This document shows, one piece after another, positions 10,968-22,960 of a stretch of 64,000 nt of DNA. The stretch is taken from positions 12,952,968 through 13,016,967 of the forward strand of contig NC_041011.1 in NCBI RefSeq assembly GCF_004193775.1, in the 5' to 3' direction. The notes beneath the pieces were generated by a model. It saw only the letters and a program-made list of their open reading frames with translations. It did no database searches and was not told the DNA's origin. The position numbers were made by a program, and so were the translations under genes. Numbering within the stretch: the first letter of the stretch is position 1; each line of letters begins with the position of its first letter. This DNA is from Glycine soja (Eukaryota; Streptophyta; Magnoliopsida; Fabales; Fabaceae).

Positions 10968-11826
10968 CTGACCCCCGAAGCCCTTTTTTGGCCTTGACCA
11001 AAAAGAAGGGTTTTATGTTAAGTTATTATGTCAGAGCGGTTACCATCTTCTTCTCTTACGGTTAGGTTTTTTGATGCCACGATGTAACGGTTACATCACA
11101 AACGTAACAGTTACATTGCACGTCTCTTCAACTGCCCACGTTGGGTATCAAAATGTCTTGTGCTTCTAGTTGTAGATCTACTCTAATCAGACGGTGGGGA
11201 GTGGTTGTCAGTTGGGTTTCTTCAGAGGCCCAACTCCTATAAAAATGAGGGGGGGGGGGGAACCCTATTCACTTTCCACCTTTCATTATTCTTTGCTCTC
11301 AATCGAGTAGTGTGTTGTAAATTCTTGTTCTTTTAGGTATGTGTTGTAAACTAAAAATAATGGTTTTGGTCGAAGGTTTATCAGGGGAGTCGGTCGATAA
11401 TGGGTCAAAAGTTCGCAAATATTATGATGAGGTCATGGTGGTGTCTTCTGGTTCTAACTCATCAGGACCGGATCCTTCCACCTCATTGGATGAATCTTCC
11501 ACTGAAAGGGAATCTAGCAACTTCTTGATGTTTCTAAACCTACTGCAAAAAAGGATGGATGATAACATTGAGGCCCCAACTCCGATTGCTGCTATTTGAC
11601 TGAGGACCTCTACGGAAGTTGGACTTCGACACAAGAAGCGTCCTGTGCTAAAGGAAAAATTGTGTCTCCTCTTATCACGCTTTTCGGGTACACTTGGGTT
11701 GATGGTGAGGTAAGTATCTACTTCTCTAGATACACCCACAAATCGGATCTGCTTAACCTTTTGAGTTGGTTGTTGATCACTACAATAATGGAGCTGAAAT
11801 ACTATCTCATCACTCTTCGAACAGAG
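10968..11826. other. Unassigned retrotransposon-like DNA with a plus-strand LTR-like promoter
   Basis: No family is recognised. On the plus strand a TATA motif (CCTATAAAAATGAG at about 11236) precedes a 12-base G run (11249-11260) and a CT-rich stretch, like the promoter end of an LTR. An 86-codon frame (11339-11599) rich in Ser, Asp and Glu follows and could be the start of a gag-like gene. The Athila integrase homology begins abruptly at about 11815-11827, so a rearrangement breakpoint lies there. Confidence 0.35.
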
Positions 11827-12459
11827 ATGGCTTCACCTTATCATCCCTAGACCAATGGCCAGGCAGAAGTGTCAAACAGAGAGTTGAAGAGAATCCTGGA
11901 GAAGACCATTGCATCCGCAAGAAAAGATTGGGCAGCAAAGTTGGACGATGCTTTATGGGCCTACAGGACTGTATTCAAGACTCCTATAGGCCTCTCACCA
12001 TTTTAGATGGTCTATGGGAAGGCATGTCACTTGCCGATGGAGCTAAAGCATAGGGCCTATTAGGCCCTCAAATTCCTCAACTTCAATGGCTCACTATCTG
12101 GAGAGAAGCGGAGATTGCAGCTGATGGAGCTGGAGGAAATGAGGCTCAACACCTATAAATCCTCCAGGCATTATAAGCAAAAGATGAAGATGTATCATGA
12201 TAAGAAGCTACTGAGAAAGACCGTTTATCCCAGAAAACAAGTGTCATTGTATAATTCACGGCTGAGGCTTTTCCCTGGAAAGCTCAAATCCAAGTGGTCC
12301 GAGCCATTCATGGTCAAAGAAGTGAAGCCCTCCAGAGCAATAGAGTTAATAAAACCTGCCACACCTAATCCTGAGAAAAATTGGATAGTCAACAGTCAGA
12401 GGTTGAAGATATACAATGGTGGCAATGTCGAGAGACTGACCACCATCATCCATCTCTAG
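11827..12459 (+). pseudogene. Athila-type integrase C-terminus, broken
   Basis: One frame carries the integrase core end and C-terminal domain: [56 protein letters not shown] and a final NSQRLKIY. It closely parallels the same region of the second Athila copy at 54750-55330. Three in-frame stops interrupt it: TAG 11848-11850 and 12004-12006 at positions where the family has Gln, and TAG 12061-12063 where it has Trp. The gene would insert the element cDNA into the genome; this copy cannot. Confidence 0.8.
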
Positions 12460-12762
12460 GACCCATGAAGGGCCTCAAGTCAAGCTAGTGACGTTAAAGA
12501 AGCGCTTACTGTGAGGCAACCCATGATTTCTTACTTTTCCTCTTTCTTTTTCTTTTCTTTAAATGCATTGTTGTTTTTCATTCTTAGGAAAGATAGTTGA
12601 GTATTTGTTGTAGTCTAGGGGGTGTGGAGGACATCTAGGAATAACTTAAAGCACAATTTATGATGTCACCCATGCGCTATGCGCGCATCCACGTGCTAAG
12701 CGCGCTCACTGCGGGACCTACACTTAGCAGACACTCTCCCTCTGAGCGTAATGCTAATGAAG

Positions 12763-12820
<58 letters not shown>

Positions 12821-13032
12821 CAAATTTGGGAGGGAAGACCAAAGGACGGTCATCCTTGGTGCGCTAAGCGGGGTTGGCTCGCTAAGCACGTGAATCATTA
12901 ATGCACAGTAATTGTTAGGCTGAGCGCTAAGCGAGGCATGCTCGCTAAGCGCAAGCATCATAACTTGAGGCAGTTTCGACACTGCCCAAAAACCCCTGCC
13001 CCTTCCTATTCCTTCCTTTTACGCAAAAGTCC
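12460..13032 (+). other. Athila non-coding region with GCGCTAAGCG motifs
   Basis: This stretch has no ORF. It includes a C/T-rich tract, an AT microsatellite (12764-12818) and many copies of CGCTAAGC or its complement GCTTAGCG on both strands. The last 5 bases, AGTCC, are the left target-site duplication of the solo LTR. Confidence 0.6.
12764..12818. repeat. AT dinucleotide microsatellite
   Basis: About 27 uninterrupted AT units inside the Athila non-coding region. Frames of Tyr-Ile repeats across it on both strands are artefacts of the repeat. Confidence 0.95.
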
Positions 13033-14349
13033 TGATAACTGTGAAATTTGAGTTAATTTGATAGTTAATTTTGGCTAAGAATGATTACAATTTTTTTCAC
13101 TTTACTGTTGTTTTTAATGAAATAATGAAGAAATTAATATCTCTGCAAATTTTGATTAGCAGAAGTCAAAAGAAGAAGATTTCAAGTGCTTTAGAGGAAA
13201 ATTGATGAAAAAATTGGAACAAAAAGCCTTGAAGAAAAGTTGGAAGAATTGGATAGCTCGCTTAGCGCGCAAGACCAGCTCAGCGCGCGTGCTCGCTTAG
13301 CTACCAGCTCACGCTTAGCGCGAAGAAGACCCACGAGAAAGCCCAAGGTCACACTTAGCGCAAACACCGCACTAAAAGCGTGAATAAACTGCCATTCTCG
13401 CTAAGCCCTAGAGTGCACGCTCAGCGCGCAGTCAACGTGAAAAATAAGCTACCTTAGGCCTATAAAAGGAGTAGGAAGCAGAAGGGAAAGACACACCGAG
13501 TCTCAGAGCTCTCTCCAGTGAAGAAATCCAAAGCCTGAGCACTTTTAATAGGGGAAACCCTTATTCTTTAGCCATTCCTCCCTTCATTTTAGCAATCCAA
13601 TCCCTTCTTCCATTCACATTAGCCCCTGAAGTGTAAAAATTCTCATGACTATGAGAGGCTAAACCCCCTTTGTTAGGAGCCTGGCAGGCCAACTCTTGTA
13701 ATGTAACTCTTTTTATTATCTATTTAATGAAATTCTATTTCGATTACTCTTCTTTGTGCTTCTCTGTTTATTATGGGTTGATCATCCATATAGTGTTTAG
13801 GGGATAATGCATTGAAAAATGGTTATTTTCTAAAGAACTGAGGAAGGGTATCTAAATAAAATCATTGCTAGAAATAGATTGATATTCATTTAGCCTATTT
13901 CATATATCTATGCTCTTAATGCGATTTATTATTTTTATCTTTGCAAAGAAATTTGGGAGAAAGGAATAAATAAATTAGGTTTTTTGTGCGGGAAACCAAA
14001 GATAGAGTGTCTTAGTAGATGTGGGTGGAAACATGGATTTCATTAGATAGAGAAAATCATTAACATTGCATCATAAGTAGTTTTAGCATGCTAGACCCCA
14101 ACATAATCACATTCTAAATTCATCTTTCTGCAATTAAATTATTGTTTATTTTTCTTGTTATCTCTTTCTTTTCCTTTTACCCCCAATTTTTACACTTACA
14201 ATTCCTTATCTCTTCTACTTCTTCCAATTGCTTAATAATTAGATTTGCATCACTTTAAGTGCAACCAAAAGTCCCTGTGGATTCAACACTCGAACTTTCG
14301 AGTCTTTTACTACTTAAAACAAATTGGTACACTTGCCAACGAGTTAGCA
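13033..14349 (+). mobile_element. Solo LTR of the Athila family, TSD AGTCC
   Basis: A 1317-bp LTR begins TGATAAC and ends GTTAGCA. It is flanked on both sides by AGTCC (13028-13032 and 14350-14354), so it is a solo LTR left after recombination between the two LTRs of an inserted element. It carries a TATA box (TATAAAAGG, 13461-13469) and GCTTAGCG-type motifs. It belongs to the same LTR family as 22961-25036. Confidence 0.85.
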
Positions 14350-14354
14350 AGTCC

Positions 14355-15047
14355 ACACTCTCTCTCACTCTTTGCCATTAGTCTCTCTTTCACAATTCAT
14401 CTTGAGCCATCCTCCTACATCCAAACCTGCACCCTAAATTGTTGCATTCCACTCCTTCCATTGCTATTACTTTTTAGGAACTCAACATATTTATTAGGGT
14501 ATTCTTCATTCTTGGTTAAGCTGTAATGTGATATTTGTGCATTCATGTTTGCAGGTTTCATCAATATGGTTCATGGTGCGAAGGTCTCGTTGAAATCGCT
14601 AAGCCCACATCACGGGTTGAGTGGAGTTCAACCATTCAGGCAACATATTGCACTTCTGGAATTTTTGGGATGAACTCGCTAGGCCGCCACCTCACGCTTA
14701 GTGATTTCATGCCTTATTGGCTGTAGAAGATGAACGCACTAAGTCGGCATGCCACACTTAGCGTGTTCACCCGTATAATGCATGCAGCCTGGGCTTAGCG
14801 CACTACTTAGCGCTAAGCTCTAGTACTTTCTTTGATGATGGTGCACAGGCTTAGCACCATTTTATGCTAAGCCACCACTCTAGTGCACCTGGGCTTAGCG
14901 AGGAACCCGCGCTAAGCCCTAGACCTCATGCATTGCCACTAAGCACCTATTGGCGGCTTAGCGCCCAACACAAATTTTATTTTTTTTTCTTACCTTTTAC
15001 TTGGATTTTCATTTCATTAATCTGGGTTTTGTTCCTTTATTTTGCAG
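14355..15047 (+). other. Athila region upstream of the env-position ORF
   Basis: Non-coding DNA with about ten GCTTAGCG/CGCTAAGC motifs (14590-14970). It ends in a pyrimidine-rich stretch and TTTTGCAG immediately before the ATG at 15048, which is a textbook splice acceptor. This would fit expression of the downstream ORF from a spliced RNA (inference). Confidence 0.45.
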
Positions 15048-15960
15048 ATGGCTACAAGGAAATGCAAAGTCGTGCCCAGCCAGCCTCAAGACGGGGAGCC
15101 CACATGGGACTCCTCTCGGTTCACCTTAGAGATTGCCTATCACAAATACTAGGACAACGTTCATCTCCGGAACATGCTTCTAGAGAGGAACGTGGAGCTT
15201 GCCCCCACCATGTACGATGAGTTCTTCGGGGAGCTCTGGTGAGAGAACACCCCACCTACTCCCATATTTGCACATCTACCCGAACCACCTGGCCATCATG
15301 GCCAAGCTTTGCACACAGGGCGGACAATTCATTCTCAACACCGATAGGGGTCCATGGAAGCTTCTAAGGAAGGACCTGACCACATTGGCCTAGACTTGGA
15401 GCGTCCTGAGCTACTTCAACCTCGCTCCCACTTCTCACACCTCTGACCTGAATGTGGATCGGGCTCGAATATTCTACAGGTTGGTGACACACATGGACAT
15501 CGACCTGGGCAGCATGATATCAGGACAGATCGCCCAATTCAACATCTCCCAACTAGGATTTCCCGCATTAGTCACAACACTATGCGATGTTCAGGGGGTC
15601 ACTTCAAACACCTTGACCTTCAAGTCGCTGAGTCTTGTGATCAACTTGGCATACATCTAGAAGAACTGTTGGAACCCAGGAAACCCTTCCATCACTTTCT
15701 CATGGCCGAGGAAGGTCAGAGCTCGAGCTGTTCTAGACGCTCCACTAGCCCCTCAACCACTAGTTTCGCCGCCATCAACAACTCCACCTGCCGCCACTAG
15801 CCAGCCTCCTTCTTCCTCCTCCTAGTCAGAGCCACTCATGTAGATGATGCAGAGTGTTCACCGCGGCCAGTGCCTCATCATCGAAAGCCTTCACTAATTT
15901 TTTTGCGGATCTCATAGCCGCACAAGGAGATTGGGACCCATGGCCCATACAGGACCAAGG
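15048..15960 (+). pseudogene. Athila env-position ORF (plant transposon protein-like), broken
   Basis: From ATG 15048 the frame reads MATRKCK, then WDSSRF and RNMLLERNVELAPTMYDEFF. This pattern is found in ORFs lying between pol and the 3' LTR of Athila-type elements in legumes. It is interrupted by TAG at 15150-15152 and by a TGA near 15240, and homology continues in other frames to about 15960. The function of this ORF class is not known to me; an envelope-like role has been suggested for its position only. The remaining stretch to 16597 is non-coding element DNA. Confidence 0.5.
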
Positions 15961-16597
15961 CCATTTTAAGTTGATTGGACCAACATTTTTATTTTCTTTA
16001 TTTCTTATTTTCCTTTAAATTCCAGTGAACTTTCTTTTGTAGTAATGAATATTTAATTTCTGTAGTTAATTTCAATCATTAAATAAAAAATGCATGATAG
16101 ATGTAGGAAAGCAATAATTGGCTACGACTTGTTCTGGATGAACTGGTGAATGAGATATACTATGTACTGATGAGATGATTGTGGAAATTCTAATTCTTGT
16201 GTGAGCAGGCGTCATTGTGAGTGATGAAGTGTGAATCAAAAGCATAAGTGTGAAGAGGTTAGCACGTCGGAATAGAAATCATGGTATGGTAAGACGAGCA
16301 CTTCAAAAATGTCAGTGAGATGTGCAAACTTATAACTATGAAAGAACGATTGTTCTTAATTTCCTGATTTTGCATGATTCTTAGACTATTTAAGTACATG
16401 CATAAGGTGGAAATGATCAAGACCTTGTTTTGATTTTCTTAGCCATTATGCCAAATAGCCAACCTATTACAAGAATAGATCCCTTGCACCCTGTTGACAC
16501 TAATGTGAATAAATTGTCTTGAAACCCAAGCCAAATGAAAGTAATAACTACCTTATCTTAGGTTGTAGTAGACTACGGATTAAGACAAATTTACCCC

Positions 16598-17795
16598 TGA
16601 TGGAAGCTTGCTTGTAGGGCTTCTATGGAGGCTGGATCTTGAGCTTCAATGAGGTCCTTTAATGGTGATTTTCCACCATGGAGATGCAGCGGAAGACAAA
16701 GGAGAAGAGGTGAGAGGAGGCGCCATCCACTAGGGAATAAGCCATGGAAGAAGGAGCTTCACCACCAAGATGAGCCTTGGATAAGAAGCTTGGAGAGGAT
16801 GCTTCACTGGAGGAAAAGAAAGAGGGAGAGAAAGAGAGAGGGGGGAGCACGAAATTGAAGGAAGAAAAAGGGAGAGAAGTTGAACTTTGAGTTGTGTCTC
16901 ACAAGACTCTCATTCATCAAAGTTACAACAAGTGTTACACATGCTTCAATTTATAGACTAGGTAGCTTCCTTGAGAAGCTTTCTTGAGAAAACTTCCTTG
17001 AGAAGCTTCTTTGAGAAAACTTCCTTGAGAAGCTAGAGCTTAGCTACACACACCCTTCTGATAACTAAGCTCACCTCCTTTGGATAAGAAGCTTGGAGAG
17101 GATGCTTCAATGGAGGAAAAGAAAGAGAGAAGGGGGGAGCACAAAATTCAAGGAATAAAAGAGGGAGAGAAATGGAACTTTGAAGTGTGTCTCATAAGAC
17201 TTTCATTCATCAAAGTTACAACAAGTGTTACACATGCTTCTATTTATAGATTAGGTAGCTTCATTGAGAAGCTTTCTTGAGAAAACTTCCTTGAGAAGCT
17301 TCTTTGAGAAAACTTCCTTGAGAAGCTAGAGCTTAGCTACACACACCCTCTCATAACTAAGCTCACCTCCTTGAGAAGCTTCCTTGAGAAGATTCCTAAA
17401 GAAGCTAAAGCTTAGCTACACACACATCTCTAATAGCTAAGCTCACCTCTTTGAGATGAGAAGCTAGAGCTTAGCTACACACCCCCTATAATAGCTAAGC
17501 TCACCCCCATGACAAAATACATGAAAATACAAAAAAAATTCCCTACTACAAAGATTACTCAAAATGCCTCGAAATACAAGGCTAAAACCCTATACTACTA
17601 GAATGGCCAAAATACAAGGCCCAAACGAAGAAAAAACGTATTCTAATATTTACAAAGATAAGCGGACTCATACTTAGCCCATGGGCTCAAAATCTACCCT
17701 AAAGCTCATGAGAACCCTAGGGCCTTCCCTTGGATCTCTGGCCCAATCTACTTGGAGTCTTCTATCCAATGCCCTTGTGGGGTAGGATTGCATCA
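16598..17795 (-). repeat. 3' LTR of the ACCCC element (1198 bp, internally duplicated)
   Basis: This LTR is 296 bp longer than its partner. The extra length comes from an internal tandem duplication: the block starting TTGGATAAGAAGCTTGGAG at about 16779 recurs at about 17082, with the intervening TTGAGAAGCTTCC repeats. The purine tract lies next to it at 17796-17812 when read on the minus strand. Confidence 0.85.
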
Positions 17796-18675
17796 TTCCC
17801 TTCACCTTGGAAAGGATTTGACCTCAAATCTTGAGGTTCTTCATACTCTGGGCTCCTTCCCTCAACACCTGTAAAAAGAACAAAAACATATGTATTAGTG
17901 GTGTTTGGTATGTTGAAGTAAGGTAAGGTCTGAAAACCCATTTCATGGGCATCTTCCCATGAAGGAACATGGTTTGTCACCAACTCAATGAGTGGTGCTA
18001 CAAGTATAGAAAAATATGGGACAAACCTTTTGTAAAAGTTTGTTAAGTCATGGAAGCCCCAAATTTTTCTTATACTTGGTGGAGTGGGCCACTCAGGAAT
18101 GACCTTTATTCTCTTAGGGGTCATGAGAACCCCTTGATCACTATTTGAAAAATTAAGAAAAGTAACACAATAAAACATACATTTTTTTGTATTTTCATAT
18201 TGATTATTCCTACCAAAAAGTATGACAAACCTAAGGTGTCCCATATGAGTACCTAAGTTTGTATTGAAACTAAAAATAAGAACAAACCTACCTAATGGGT
18301 CCCTATGTACACACACCATGAAGATGTTAGGTGCACGAGTGATTTTACAAAAGAGGGTTGCACCACTTAAAACATTCATCATATCACCTATTTTAGGGAC
18401 TTGGTGCCTAATAATACCTATTTTGGGCACCAAAAAAGCACAAGGATTTAAGCTCTTGCGAACCAAACCCTTATCCAACAACTTCTTTACTTGAGGAATA
18501 AACTCAAGCCCAAGAGGTGTGGCAATGCTAGCAAGTGTCTTTTTACAAAAGAGAAAATGTGGAGGTTGTCTAAGAGGGAAAGTTTCTTTAATGTTTTTCT
18601 TTATTTTAAAATGAGTTTCCTTCTTAGATAACCTCTTGGAGGAGACACTTACCTCCTTACACTTCTCTTTAACCA
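17762..18675 (-). pseudogene. Shortened pol (Ty3/gypsy type) of the ACCCC element
   Basis: The frame begins just after the gag stop. It contains a reverse transcriptase N-terminal piece (LLDKGLVRKSLNPCAF, VPKIG, MNVLSGATLFCKI) and then jumps to the region after the catalytic core (PKRIKVIPEWPTPPS, DLTNFYKRFVPYFS). The YVDD-type active site, the full RNase H domain and integrase are absent. The frame runs about 30 bases into the LTR. The product cannot replicate the element; any past movement needed a partner (inference). Confidence 0.75.
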
Positions 18676-19455
18676 CTAATAGTTGTCCTTCTTCTTGGGG
18701 GTAGATTTCTTCACTAGATTCTTCCCTTTTGCTTCTTCACTTTCACTAGAGGAAGGTGGAGTAGTAGCCTTATCTTGGCTACTATAAATGTCTTGGCCCC
18801 TCATAATCATGGTTTTTGTGGTGGGGCATTGAGAAGTAATATGTCCTTTTCTAAGACATTTAAAGCACTTTATAGAGCTAGTTTTCTCTGGCATACTAGC
18901 CTTAGGGGCTTGATTTTCTATTGTCTTCCCCTTATCATCTTTGGGCTTAGAAGGTGTCACCCCTAAGATGCCTTGACCTTGGTTTTTCTTTGGATAAGAG
19001 TGAGAGCCATAAGATTTTGACGTAGACTTCTTTTTAAGTTGTTGCTCTACCCTTATTTCCCAAACTAAGTTAGCCTCTACATTGTCCTTCTCATGGAAGT
19101 ATGGGAGGTTAATGTTTCTTTCCTTTTCTCTTCTATGGGAGTGAGGTCTAAGATGTGACCTATGCCTTCCTTCGTAATAGTCATGAAGTTCTTCACTTAG
19201 GCTCTTGCAAGAGTTATGACTACTATAGGAGACATCTTTTTCTCTTTTCATTTCTTTCATTATTTTTATTCTTTCTTCCTCTCTTATTTTCTTTCTTTCA
19301 TCTTGACTTATTTCTTCCACTCTTTTTTTTCCTTTTTCTTTTCTCTCTTGTTTTTCTTTCCATAACTTGAGGGAACTCAACTCATCTAAGATTCTAGATA
19401 AAGGGTCTTTATGACTAGTATCCTCGCCATTAACACTAGATGAATGATGACTCAT
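18676..19455 (-). CDS. gag of the ACCCC element
   Basis: Open 259-aa frame from ATG 19455. The N-terminus carries an acidic/basic, Lys-Glu-rich stretch (KEKQERKEKGKKRVEE), likely coiled or disordered. The C-terminal part has a CCHC zinc knuckle, CFKCLRKGHITSQC, which binds RNA in capsid proteins. A typical capsid domain (WF, LPP motifs) is not seen, so the middle is probably deleted. The frame is open although pol is defective, so it may still be translatable. Confidence 0.65.
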   Translation of the reverse strand: MSHHSSSVNGEDTSHKDPLSRILDELSSLKLWKEKQERKEKGKKRVEEISQDERKKIREEERIKIMKEMKREKDVSYSSHNSCKSLSEELHDYYEGRHRSHLRPHSHRREKERNINLPYFHEKDNVEANLVWEIRVEQQLKKKSTSKSYGSHSYPKKNQGQGILGVTPSKPKDDKGKTIENQAPKASMPEKTSSIKCFKCLRKGHITSQCPTTKTMIMRGQDIYSSQDKATTPPSSSESEEAKGKNLVKKSTPKKKDNY

Positions 19456-21329
19456 GTTGGTTCCTAAGTTGTGGTTCTTTCTTGTTGGAGGTTTGAAAAC
19501 AAAAGGTAAAATAAACTATGGTTGAAACTAGCCAAAATAAACACTAAAAGAGGTGTGAAAGATAAGGTAAAAAACTAATTGGTAAAATGCAAGTTATCTA
19601 GGCGGTTTGATAATGGAAGGTAAAAGAAATAAGCTATGAAAGTAAGCAAGAAATGCAAACTAGGTGAATCCTAAGAGTGTTTGGATGACCACATTCAAGG
19701 TTCCCAACAAAATACTCACTATCCTAAGGAAAAATTGCCTAAAATTATTACACACAAATGGAAGTTTGCTAACCTATTGGAGGCTCCCAACATACTTCCA
19801 ATGAAAGGTCTTTTTGTTACAAAACTTGAAAGCAATGAAGGTAAGTAAATTGCAAATTACAAAATTACAAAACGGTCCTCAATTTTGGTGGTTGTTCTCT
19901 CTTTGGTGATTCACTCAATTTGGAGTGCTTCTTAGTCCAATAACTCTTAAGGTGGTTGGCCCCTTGCTTCTTGACTCAAATTCTTCAAGGGATGGCACCA
20001 ATCCTTCTTCCAATTCCCTATATGGCAACCCGCAAACAAGGAAACAAAGAGACAAGCAATAAACAAAGAAAAAAAAATGAAATGAAAGCTAAACCAATGG
20101 AGTTTTAACAAAACAATTTTTCAAGGATTATTCAACAATTAAAATAATGAAAAGGACATAGAAGCAAGCTAGGACTCAAAGAGAAACTTAGAATGGCTCT
20201 AGAGTAGAGTAAAAAAAAAACTCAACAAATCTCTAGCTTTGGCACTTGTTTTCACAGTAATTTTCAATTGAAATTTCAGAACTAAGATCCGTATAGCATA
20301 GGCACCAATTATAGAATAAATTTTGAGCCAAAACAACAAGCACACTTCCCTTTCACTTTTTTTTTCCTGGATACTGATTTTCCTGCCAACTTGTGTGATT
20401 TTTAGTATTTTTTACTTTTGCCCAAATCAATTGGTTCTTTTTTTATAACTTTTTTCCAGATGTCTAGAAAATTCAGTAAAAATTTCAGCTCAAACTTCGA
20501 AGTAACTAATTCTCAGTAATATTTACAAGTTTGTATGTCCAAGCTGCCAGCACCAGCGATTTTTTTTTAAGCATGATATATTGACTGCCTCGGGCTTACT
20601 TTCAACCTTCCTATGTATGTTGAACTCACTAGGATTGTTTACCACAGTTTTAGGAGTTCAATATTCACTTAGGATCAACATTTTAGCCAGCAATTCAATT
20701 GCCAAAACTCAAATTCACAATAGACACAATTATAAGGAAACATAAAAGTTCAAGAAAAGGTTCACTATCAAAGACTCTCTAAGAATTTTGCATGAACATG
20801 TTAAGGACTAATTAACATGAAAGATTTGACTCAAATCAAATAATAGGCTAAAATAATTTCATACACTCATGAACAAATGAGTTAGACAAAGAAACAAGAA
20901 AATAAAATTCAGCACAACATAAGAAATCTTATGTGACAAGTTTCATGACTAGACATGACTTCTATGACAAAACTACAATAGGTGAACAAGTCACTCTAGA
21001 TTTTTGAGGTTTTCTTATACTTTAATATTTTTGTAAGAACTTCATGGTTTAGGTTTCAGCCACAAAAAATAACAAGACAAAACTCAAAGAAACCTAAACT
21101 CAACACAATTCATGGTTCAAGAACAAGAACAAGAAATTTGAACCATAGAAAATCAAATATAGCTTCTATAGCAAGTTTAATCGGTGGAAAGTCTAAAGAA
21201 TCATGTTAAAAACAATTATCACAAGACATGTGAGGAGATACATGGAGAAAAATAAAGAAACAACAATGGAAGAGAAGGTAAAGCAAAAAATTAATGGAGG
21301 TTTAAGGAGCACCTACTTGAAGCTCTTGT
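19456..21329 (-). other. 5' non-coding region of the ACCCC element
   Basis: About 1.9 kb between the LTR and gag with no convincing ORF and an A-rich plus strand. It probably holds the untranslated leader and decayed sequence. Confidence 0.5.
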
Positions 21330-21342
21330 GCTCTGATTACCA
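21330..21342 (-). promoter_or_regulatory. Primer-binding site, initiator Met tRNA-like
   Basis: Read on the minus strand next to the 5' LTR, TGGTAATCAGAGC matches the common plant site TGGTATCAGAGC with one inserted base. The insertion might weaken primer pairing. Confidence 0.7.
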
Positions 21343-21344
21343 CT

Positions 21345-22246
21345 TGATGGAAGCTTGCTTGTGGGGCTTCTATGGAGGCTGGATCTTGAGCTTCAATGAG
21401 GTCCTTTAATGGTGATTTTCCACCACGAAGATGCAGCAGAAGACAAAGGAGAAGAGGTGAGAGGAGGCGCCATCCACTAGGGAATAAGCCATGAAAGAAG
21501 GAGCTTCACCACCAAGATGAGCCTTGGATAAAAAGCTTGGAGAGGATGCTTCAATGGAGGAAAGGAAAGAGGGAGAGAAAGAGAGAGGGGGGAGCACGAA
21601 ATTGAAGGAAGAAAAAGGGAGAGAAGTTGAACTTTGAGTTGTGTCTCACAAGACTCTCATTCATCAAAGTTACAACAAGTGTTACACATGCTTCTATTTA
21701 TAGACTAGGTAGCTTCCTTGAGAAGCTTTCTTGAGAAAACTTCCTTGAGAAGCTTCTTTGAGAAAACTTCCTTGAGAAGCTAGAGCTTAGCAAAACACAC
21801 CCCTCTAAAAACTAAGCTCACCTCCTTGAGAAGCTTCCTTGAGAAGATTCCTAAAGAAGCTAGAGCTTAGGTACACACACCTCTCTAATAGCTAAGCTCA
21901 CCTCCTTGAGATGAGAAGCTAGAGCTTAGCTACACACCCCTATAATAGCTAAGCTCACCCCATGACAAAATACATGAAAATACAAAAAATTCCCTACTAC
22001 AAAGACTACTCAAAATGCCTCGAAATACAAGGCTAAAACCCTATACTACTAGAATGGCCAAAATACAAGCCCCAAACGAAGGAAAAACCTATTCTAATAT
22101 TTACAAAGATACGCGGGCTCAAACTTAGCCCATGGGCTCAAAATCTACCCTAAGGCTCATGAGAACCCTAGGGCCTTCCCTTGGATCTCTGGCCCAATCT
22201 ACTTAGAGTCTTCTATCCAATGCCCTTGCGGGGTAGGATTGCATCA
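21345..22246 (-). repeat. 5' LTR of the ACCCC element (902 bp)
   Basis: This partner of 16598-17795 lacks the internal duplication. The two align closely elsewhere, including the AAGCTTCCTTGAGAAG repeats and the final GGGTAGGATTGCATCA. Confidence 0.85.
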
Positions 22247-22251
22247 ACCCC

Positions 22252-22960
22252 TAATTTAGGGGAGGAGGAATTTTGGGTGAAAGTTTTGTTTCAGGAACAC
22301 TCATAACAACACACATCCAGAGGAAAGCATTATGTAATCAGTTGCTACAGTACCAGTATAATCCAATTTTAGTTTTTTAAAAAAATATGTTCAAATAAAG
22401 AGCTGATAACAACTACGTGCCAAAGATATTGTGTGTGTTGTTAAGAATGGAAGACATGAAGGTTGGGGTTTTGAAATATAAAGCCTTGGATTATCAGAAA
22501 AACATAAGGTAGGTGCTCTCTTAGAACCTAACTTTGAATCCAAAGAAAAACCATGAGTTCCTTGTTAGCCCATCCATGCTACAAGCCCAAAAAGCCCTTA
22601 GTGATCCACAGTATATATGTATGTATGACTACCTTAACTAAGAAGAAGTGCAAAGTTGGGAACATTAATTCGGTTGTTGAATTTAAAAACACTCTTAGCC
22701 GAGACACTTGTGCTCAGAGGGAAACACTAGTCTTGTGAGGAATGAAGTTTTGTAATTCTGCCTTGATGAAGTTTTTATTTGCTAACCTATTTCATCTCCA
22801 TGTGCATTCCTTCATGCTTTCATCACAAGATCAAGACAAATGCATGCTCAAGGGCCAGTCATCGAAAGGTTTGAAATGGTTCGTAGTTATCTCATGTGTC
22901 GGTACATTCAAAACATGTGTTTTGCTTGAGGACAAGCAACGATTTTAATTTGGGGGAGTT
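22252..22960 (+). other. Athila 3' untranslated region and polypurine tract
   Basis: Non-coding DNA ending in GAGGACAAGCAACG and the purine tract TTTGGGGGAG just before the LTR. Short frames here (22553-22948) have no recognisable motif. Confidence 0.6.

Larger units (their letters stand above)
16598..22246 (-). mobile_element. Complete but defective LTR retrotransposon, TSD ACCCC
   Basis: LTRs at 16598-17795 and 21345-22246 share the ends TGATGGAAGC and GATTGCATCA, so TGATG and CATCA are inverted ends. The target duplication ACCCC occurs at 16593-16597 and 22247-22251. Internally, on the minus strand, are a primer-binding site resembling initiator Met tRNA, a gag, a shortened pol and a purine tract. 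Pol has RNase H-side Ty3/gypsy features but no reverse transcriptase catalytic motif, so the element is non-autonomous. Removing it restores a continuous Athila sequence. Confidence 0.88.

Noticed and set aside
12677..12982. Overlapping ORFs on both strands with Tyr-Ile repeats
   Set aside because: They are produced by the AT microsatellite at 12764-12818 and have no other coding features.
13300..15000. GC-rich GCTTAGCG clusters as a CpG island or gene promoter
   Set aside because: The motifs are dispersed through Athila LTR and non-coding DNA and are not associated with a host gene.
17080..17280. ORFs in the LTR of the ACCCC element
   Set aside because: They fall within LTR repeats duplicated in the same LTR and in its partner; shadows of repetitive DNA.
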